Origin: Bacillota bacterium
GTDB lineage: Bacteria; Bacillota_E; Sulfobacillia; Sulfobacillales; Sulfobacillaceae
Assembly: GCA_021802375.1 (NCBI GenBank)
Contig: JAKAAL010000064.1
Span: 1-11,315, forward strand
DNA: 11,315 bases
Reading direction: 5' to 3'
Of the stretch, positions 8,413 to 11,315 are shown in pieces (the first letter of the stretch is position 1; each line of letters opens with the position of its first letter). Both the position numbers and the translations under genes were made by a program. The notes under the pieces were generated by a model, which had not been told where the DNA came from, made no database searches, and was given only the letters and a program-made list of their open reading frames with translations.

Positions 8413-9129
8413 ATGGGCTTGATGTCACGCGTTTCGACAATTTTTAAGTCGAAGGTCAATAATGTTCTCGACAAGGCGGAAGATCCTCGCGAGACTCTAG
8501 AATATTCCTACCAGAAACAAGTCGAACAGTTGCAGAACGTGCGGCGTGGCGTGGCGGAAGTGGTAACCTCAAAGAAGCGGATTGAGCTACAGCTGAGTCG
8601 TATGGAACAAAACGCGGAGCAATACGATCAGGATGCGCGTGATGCGGTCCGGGCCGGTCGCGACGATCTAGCCCAACAGGCGCTGAATAGCAAGCAAGGC
8701 ATTGTGAGCCAGATGGATGGACTCAAAAACCAAATTGGGGACTTAGCACGAGAAGAGCAACGCTTAGTGGATCTGCAGCACAAGTTGACCGCCAAAGTTG
8801 AGGCCTTTCGAACTCAAAAGGAAGTCATCAAGGCTCAGTATTCGGCGGCTCAAGCCCAAGTCAAGATTGGGGAAGCCTTTTCCGGGTTGGGTGAGGACAT
8901 GGCCGACGTGACCATGGCAGTTCAACGGGCCCAGGACAAGACCCAGGCGTTGCAGGCGCGGGCCCAGGCCATCGATGAACTGTCGGTCACCATGGCGCTC
9001 GATTCTCCGGTTGCGTCCACTGGTGATGCGGTGCGTGACGAGCTCAATCGGATCAAGGCGCAGTCCGGAGCGTCGGATGAGCTAGCCCGACTCAAGTTAG
9101 AGATGGCCAAGGAGGATAACCCCTCATGA
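8413..9129 (+). CDS. pspA: PspA/IM30 (Vipp1) family envelope-stress protein
   Basis: A peripheral membrane protein of the ESCRT-III-related PspA family that oligomerises on damaged inner membrane and limits proton leakage. The 238-residue protein starts with an amphipathic helix (MGLMSRVSTIFKSKVNNVL), followed by the family signature EDPRETLEYSYQKQ and a long charged, alanine/glutamine-rich coiled coil from about 28 to 190. A more variable C-terminal helix ends in KLEMAKED. The frame is open back to ATG 8344, but ATG 8413 is chosen because AAGGGAG lies 10 bases upstream and the conserved amphipathic helix begins there. It overlaps pspAA by ATGA, so the two are coupled. A strong promoter lies about 90 bases upstream. 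No PspF-like regulator gene is visible nearby. Confidence 0.93.
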   Translation: MGLMSRVSTIFKSKVNNVLDKAEDPRETLEYSYQKQVEQLQNVRRGVAEVVTSKKRIELQLSRMEQNAEQYDQDARDAVRAGRDDLAQQALNSKQGIVSQMDGLKNQIGDLAREEQRLVDLQHKLTAKVEAFRTQKEVIKAQYSAAQAQVKIGEAFSGLGEDMADVTMAVQRAQDKTQALQARAQAIDELSVTMALDSPVASTGDAVRDELNRIKAQSGASDELARLKLEMAKEDNPS

Positions 9130-9395
9130 TTATCCGCATTATGTCTGAAGGTCAATACGAAGTGGATGGAGATGCTTTAGACCGAATCAAAATCCTCGAT
9201 GAGCACTTGATGGCGGCCATTGAACAGGACGACGAAGAGGGATTCAACCAGGCGTTTCACGAAGTCGTGGGCTTAGTGCGGTCCGGTAGTGTCCTCGAGC
9301 ATCATCAACTCACGGAATCGGACCTCATTTTACCGGCTTCGGACACAACCTTGGTCGAAGCCAAGAGATTATTTAGTGAGCATCCGATCGAGTAG
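9126..9395 (+). CDS. pspAA: PspA-associated protein PspAA
   Basis: An 89-residue protein of the PspAA family, recognised by its start MIIRIMSEGQYEV, the acidic helical centre LDEHLMAAIEQDDEEGFNQAF, and the closing SDLILPASDTTLVEAKRLF. Family members occur beside PspA in Actinobacteria, some Firmicutes and other lineages and are proposed partners or modulators of PspA; no catalytic activity is established. No signal peptide or membrane segment is seen. Its ATG overlaps the pspA TGA by four bases (ATGA), and an AAGGAGG at the end of pspA lies 10 bases upstream, giving strict coupling and probably a fixed ratio to PspA. It ends with tandem stops TAG-TAA and converges on pspAB 17 bases downstream. 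Confidence 0.87.
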   Translation: MIIRIMSEGQYEVDGDALDRIKILDEHLMAAIEQDDEEGFNQAFHEVVGLVRSGSVLEHHQLTESDLILPASDTTLVEAKRLFSEHPIE

Positions 9396-9412
9396 TAACA
9401 CGCTTGCACCGC

Positions 9413-9967
9413 TTATAGCGGGGGATCCCATAGCGCATAGCGCCGCTCGGGATCCTTTTCGATCGGGAGATACGGTTTCAACGTTTCCGCAATCCGAAAC
9501 TCCCGGGAATCATTGCGATTATGTCCCGGTGTCGGGGCAAACGCGTAAAAACTACCGCGGCGATAGCTATAGATAAGGTACCACGAATCAAAATCAAACA
9601 TGGCTGCCAAGAGGCTATCTCCGTAGCCACCTTCGAGGAGCAGGTCCGCCGTGAGGTGCATGGCCGTAATCACATCGTCGGCATCGGTACCTTCCACGAT
9701 AATCCAGCGGAATCCTTCGTTGTCGTCGACATGCCGAGTGGTCACTGGCATGTCTTTGCCGCCAAGATGTAGCGAGTCATTGACATCTTTTTCGATGGAT
9801 TCAAAATGGCTATTATCCACCGTGCGTAAGACTAATGCCGCTTTTTTGTTAAACGGAGTCGAGAGCCGAACCTCGATGTCAAGTAGGGCGGTCGACAATG
9901 CAAATAACTGGTCGGTTTTCCCCGCTGGAATCTTGGTCCGACCAAAGAGCGAGTCGAAAAACCCCAT
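9413..9967 (-). CDS. pspAB: PspA-associated protein PspAB
   Basis: A 184-residue soluble protein of the PspAB family, recognised by MGFFDSLFGRTK at the start, GFRWIIVEG at about 85-93, the central LLLEGGYGDSLLAAMFDFD, LIYSYRRGSFYAFAP, and the closing YLPIEKDPERRYALWDPP. The family was named for its association with PspA and HtpX loci; its biochemical role is not established. No signal peptide or membrane segment is present, so it should be cytoplasmic. It lies 14 bases after htpX, and its GGGAGG ribosome binding site (9 bases before the ATG) overlaps the htpX TAG, so it is cotranscribed and probably coupled. It converges on pspA-pspAA rather than following them, which splits the module into two transcripts. 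Confidence 0.88.
   Translation of the reverse strand: MGFFDSLFGRTKIPAGKTDQLFALSTALLDIEVRLSTPFNKKAALVLRTVDNSHFESIEKDVNDSLHLGGKDMPVTTRHVDDNEGFRWIIVEGTDADDVITAMHLTADLLLEGGYGDSLLAAMFDFDSWYLIYSYRRGSFYAFAPTPGHNRNDSREFRIAETLKPYLPIEKDPERRYALWDPPL
9423..9459 (+). terminator. Possible terminator of pspA-pspAA inside the pspAB 3' end
   Basis: A perfect 7-pair stem GGATCCC (9423-9429) with GGGATCC (9449-9455) encloses a loop with an internal GCGC pairing and is followed by TTTT. It begins 28 bases after the pspAA stop but lies in the coding end of converging pspAB. A smaller hairpin CCGCT-TAT-AGCGG (9409-9421) precedes it. The T run is short, so efficiency is doubtful. Confidence 0.35.
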
Positions 9968-9981
9968 GTGCTTCTACCTCC

Positions 9982-10902
9982 CTATTTCTTTTCCATCTCG
10001 GCTTGGAGCTTTTCTAAGTACCGAATCCGATGTTCGAGGCTCGGGTGGGTGGAGAATATCTCCATGATGCTATTCTTACGAACGGCCGGGAAGATAAAGA
10101 ACGCGTTGAAATTCTCCGCCTTGCGGAGGTCTCGGCGTGACGATCGGTTCATGCTGGTGTTAATCTTTTCTAAGGCACTGGCCAGGTACCCGGGATGGCC
10201 AGTGATGATGGCTGAACCCCGGTCTGCCGCAAATTCGCGGTAGCGCGAGAGGGTGCGAATCAGCACAAAACTCACCGCCCAGACGATGATGGAGGCAAGC
10301 CAGATAATCATGATGGCCTGACCGCCGTTGCCACGACCGCGCCCGCCTTCTTCGCCTTCCAACGCGAACCCGAAAAAGAAGAATTGCTGGACGATGAAAG
10401 AGGCAATCATCGCAAAAAAGCTCGCGATGGTAATGACTGCAACGTCCCGATTTTTAATGTGTGTCATTTCATGCGCTAAAACGGCCTCTAACTCGGGTCC
10501 GGTCAGACGATCCAAAAGTCCTTGGGTAACCGTCAGCACCGCAGTTTTTGGACCGCGTCCAGTGGCAAACGCGTTGGGCATCGTGGTGGGCATTACGGCC
10601 ACCCGAGGCTTTGGCATGTCCGCCAGTTGTGCGATACGCTCGATGGTCTTATGCAGTTCGGGCGCCTGTTGCGGAGTGACTTGGCGGGCGCCGGTCGACA
10701 ACAGCACCAGTTGATCCGAAAAAAAGTACTGGCTTAATAGCAACGCGCCGATAATCACCACTAAAAGCGGAATACCCACGTGCAATGCCACCAGCACCGC
10801 AACAAATCCTAAATACAGGATAGCTAACAATAGCATGGTGAGGAACATCCGAAACGAGAGGCCATAATCGTGGCCATACCATGGGCGATTTGCTTTCGAC
10901 AT
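9982..10902 (-). CDS. htpX: HtpX-family membrane zinc metalloprotease (M48)
   Basis: An integral inner-membrane protease that degrades misfolded or damaged membrane proteins. Numbering from ATG 10902 (306 residues): two N-terminal membrane segments at about 18-40 and 43-60; zinc motif HEMTH at 144-148 in LAHEMTHIKNRD, with the third ligand Glu223 in REFAADRGSA; two further hydrophobic segments at about 155-180 and 196-215, separated by a Gly/Arg/Glu-rich loop (EGEEGGRGRGNGGQ). A His-rich C-terminal region (STHPSLEHRIRYLEKL) is typical of the family. The frame is open to ATG 10947, but that codon lies upstream of the predicted transcription start. ATG 10902 has GGGAG 8 bases before it. It forms an operon with pspAB, and the pair faces pspA-pspAA. 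Confidence 0.93.
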   Translation of the reverse strand: MSKANRPWYGHDYGLSFRMFLTMLLLAILYLGFVAVLVALHVGIPLLVVIIGALLLSQYFFSDQLVLLSTGARQVTPQQAPELHKTIERIAQLADMPKPRVAVMPTTMPNAFATGRGPKTAVLTVTQGLLDRLTGPELEAVLAHEMTHIKNRDVAVITIASFFAMIASFIVQQFFFFGFALEGEEGGRGRGNGGQAIMIIWLASIIVWAVSFVLIRTLSRYREFAADRGSAIITGHPGYLASALEKINTSMNRSSRRDLRKAENFNAFFIFPAVRKNSIMEIFSTHPSLEHRIRYLEKLQAEMEKK

Positions 10903-10929
10903 ATCAGTAGCTCCCTTCTTCTCGATCAT

Positions 10930-10958
10930 AGTGTATGTTCTTCTCATATCCTGCTCAA
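10930..10958 (-). promoter_or_regulatory. Sigma-A-type promoter for htpX-pspAB
   Basis: On the minus strand: -35 TTGAGC (10953-10958), a 17-base spacer, -10 TACACT (10930-10935). The start would be near 10923, only about 20 bases before the htpX ATG at 10902, which rules out the upstream ATG at 10947. Confidence 0.6.
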
Positions 10959-11017
10959 GTTTTTCTTTAAATTAGGGTCGAGTCATGCACTTGGAAAATA
11001 TCGGCCAACCCCACATC

Positions 11018-11046
11018 TTGCATAAGACGATGACGCCCGTTATAAT
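11018..11046 (+). promoter_or_regulatory. Promoter of the tRNA-Gln/tRNA-Glu operon
   Basis: -35 TTGCAT (11018-11023), a 17-base spacer and a perfect -10 TATAAT (11041-11046). Transcription would start near 11053, about 9 bases before tRNA-Gln. Confidence 0.75.
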
Positions 11047-11061
11047 GGGTTTTGCTGCGAT

Positions 11062-11135
11062 TGGGGGATGATGTAGCGGTAGCATAGATGACTCTGGATC
11101 ATCTCGCCCAGGTTCGAATCCTGGTCCCCCAGCCA
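11062..11135 (+). tRNA. tRNA-Gln (anticodon CTG)
   Basis: A complete 74-base cloverleaf with encoded CCA. The acceptor stem TGGGGGA pairs fully with TCCCCCA, including the U1-A72 pair typical of tRNA-Gln. The D arm uses ATGT/GCAT, and the anticodon stem GATGA/TCATC holds loop CTCTGGA with anticodon CTG at 11094-11096, reading CAG. The T arm CCAGG-TTCGAAT-CCTGG is perfect and the discriminator base is G. It is the first of two tRNAs, 11 bases from the next, under one promoter and one terminator. A tRNA reading CAA must be encoded elsewhere. Confidence 0.95.
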
Positions 11136-11146
11136 AATAATAATTT

Positions 11147-11222
11147 GGCCCCATAGTCTAGAGGCCTAGGACGCCGGACCCTCATTCCGGAAACAGCGGT
11201 TCGAATCCGCTTGGGGCTACCA
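11147..11222 (+). tRNA. tRNA-Glu (anticodon CTC), with C33
   Basis: A 76-base cloverleaf with encoded CCA. The acceptor GGCCCCA pairs with TGGGGCT, ending in a G1-U72 wobble, and the discriminator is A. The D arm GTCTAGAGGCCTAGGAC is very close to that of bacterial tRNA-Glu. The anticodon stem CCGGA/TCCGG holds loop CCCTCAT with anticodon CTC at 11181-11183, reading GAG. The T arm AGCGG-TTCGAAT-CCGCT is perfect. Position 33 (11180) is C, where almost all elongator tRNAs have U. Everything else looks functional. It is the second gene of the dicistronic operon, directly followed by a strong terminator. A tRNA with anticodon TTC, expected for GAA, is not in the window. Confidence 0.92.
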
Positions 11223-11226
11223 TGTT

Positions 11227-11250
11227 ACCGTCGCTTGCGACGGTTTTTTT
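11227..11250 (+). terminator. Intrinsic terminator of the tRNA operon
   Basis: The stem ACCGTCGC (11227-11234) pairs with GCGACGGT (11237-11244), giving a GC-rich hairpin with a TT (or CTTG) turn. A run of seven Ts (11244-11250) follows. It lies 5 bases after the tRNA-Glu CCA. Confidence 0.9.
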
Positions 11251-11278
11251 GTTATGATTTTTGGGGGAGGGGAAAAAT

Positions 11279-11315
11279 ATGGCGACTTGGCAAGCCTCGG
11301 TTCGGTGGTCAGAGG
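11279..11315 (+). CDS. Start of an unidentified gene, cut by the window end
   Basis: ATG at 11279 opens a frame reading MATWQASVRWSE before the window ends. The GGGGGAGGGG run at 11263-11272 gives a plausible ribosome binding site 6 bases upstream. Twelve codons are too few to identify a family. It lies after the tRNA terminator, so it must use its own promoter or partial read-through. Confidence 0.45.
   Translation, partial: MATWQASVRWSE

Noticed and set aside
10903..10947. 15-residue N-terminal extension of HtpX
   Set aside because: The -10 box of the htpX promoter falls inside it and a good GGGAG site serves ATG 10902.
10972..11154. Minus-strand frame of 60 codons with a GGPGFEPG-like peptide
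   Set aside because: It is the antisense of tRNA-Gln; this peptide is a well-known artefact of translating the complement of a tRNA T arm.

Overview
The window reads as a chromosomal segment of a Gram-positive (Firmicutes) bacterium with moderately GC-rich DNA. Four things point there: a gene for the RNA polymerase delta subunit (rpoE), a subunit confined to Firmicutes; the rpoE-pyrG gene order typical of that phylum; strong GGAGG-type ribosome binding sites; and tRNA genes with encoded CCA. The PspA/PspAA/PspAB/HtpX set and the fatty-acid degradation operon fit a deep-branching, Sulfobacillus-like Firmicute, but that genus is inferred from overall look and was not tested. No rRNA, CRISPR array, insertion sequence or phage gene was seen.

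Layout. 49-3699 (+) is a tight four-gene fatty-acid beta-oxidation operon: a 3-hydroxyacyl-CoA dehydrogenase, a small separate protein equal to a second dehydrogenase C-terminal domain, an enoyl-CoA hydratase and an acyl-CoA ligase. 3542-5538 (-) is a two-gene unit: a NagZ-type beta-N-acetylhexosaminidase (muropeptide recycling) coupled by an ATGA overlap to a small membrane protein whose C-terminus runs antisense into the ligase gene. 5539-5973 is a divergent intergenic region with a promoter on each strand. 5974-7972 (+) holds rpoE and pyrG (CTP synthase). 7953-8204 (-) is a small cysteine-motif DUF1540 protein overlapping the end of pyrG.

8296-10958 is an envelope-stress module made of two converging units, each with a good sigma-A-type promoter: pspA-pspAA (+), and htpX-pspAB (-). 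All four encoded families are known associates of the PspA membrane-protection response, so the two transcripts probably serve one process: PspA binds damaged membrane, PspAA and PspAB modulate it, and the HtpX protease removes damaged membrane proteins.

11018-11250 (+) is a complete dicistronic tRNA operon, tRNA-Gln(CTG) then tRNA-Glu(CTC), with a near-consensus promoter and a strong terminator. The tRNA-Glu carries C in place of the near-universal U33. A new reading frame begins at 11279 and is cut by the window end.

Most of the window is recognisable core metabolism and housekeeping. I did not find a clearly unknown multi-gene system. The items most worth a second look are the split dehydrogenase, the converging Psp module, the C33 tRNA-Glu, and the membrane protein antisense to fadD.
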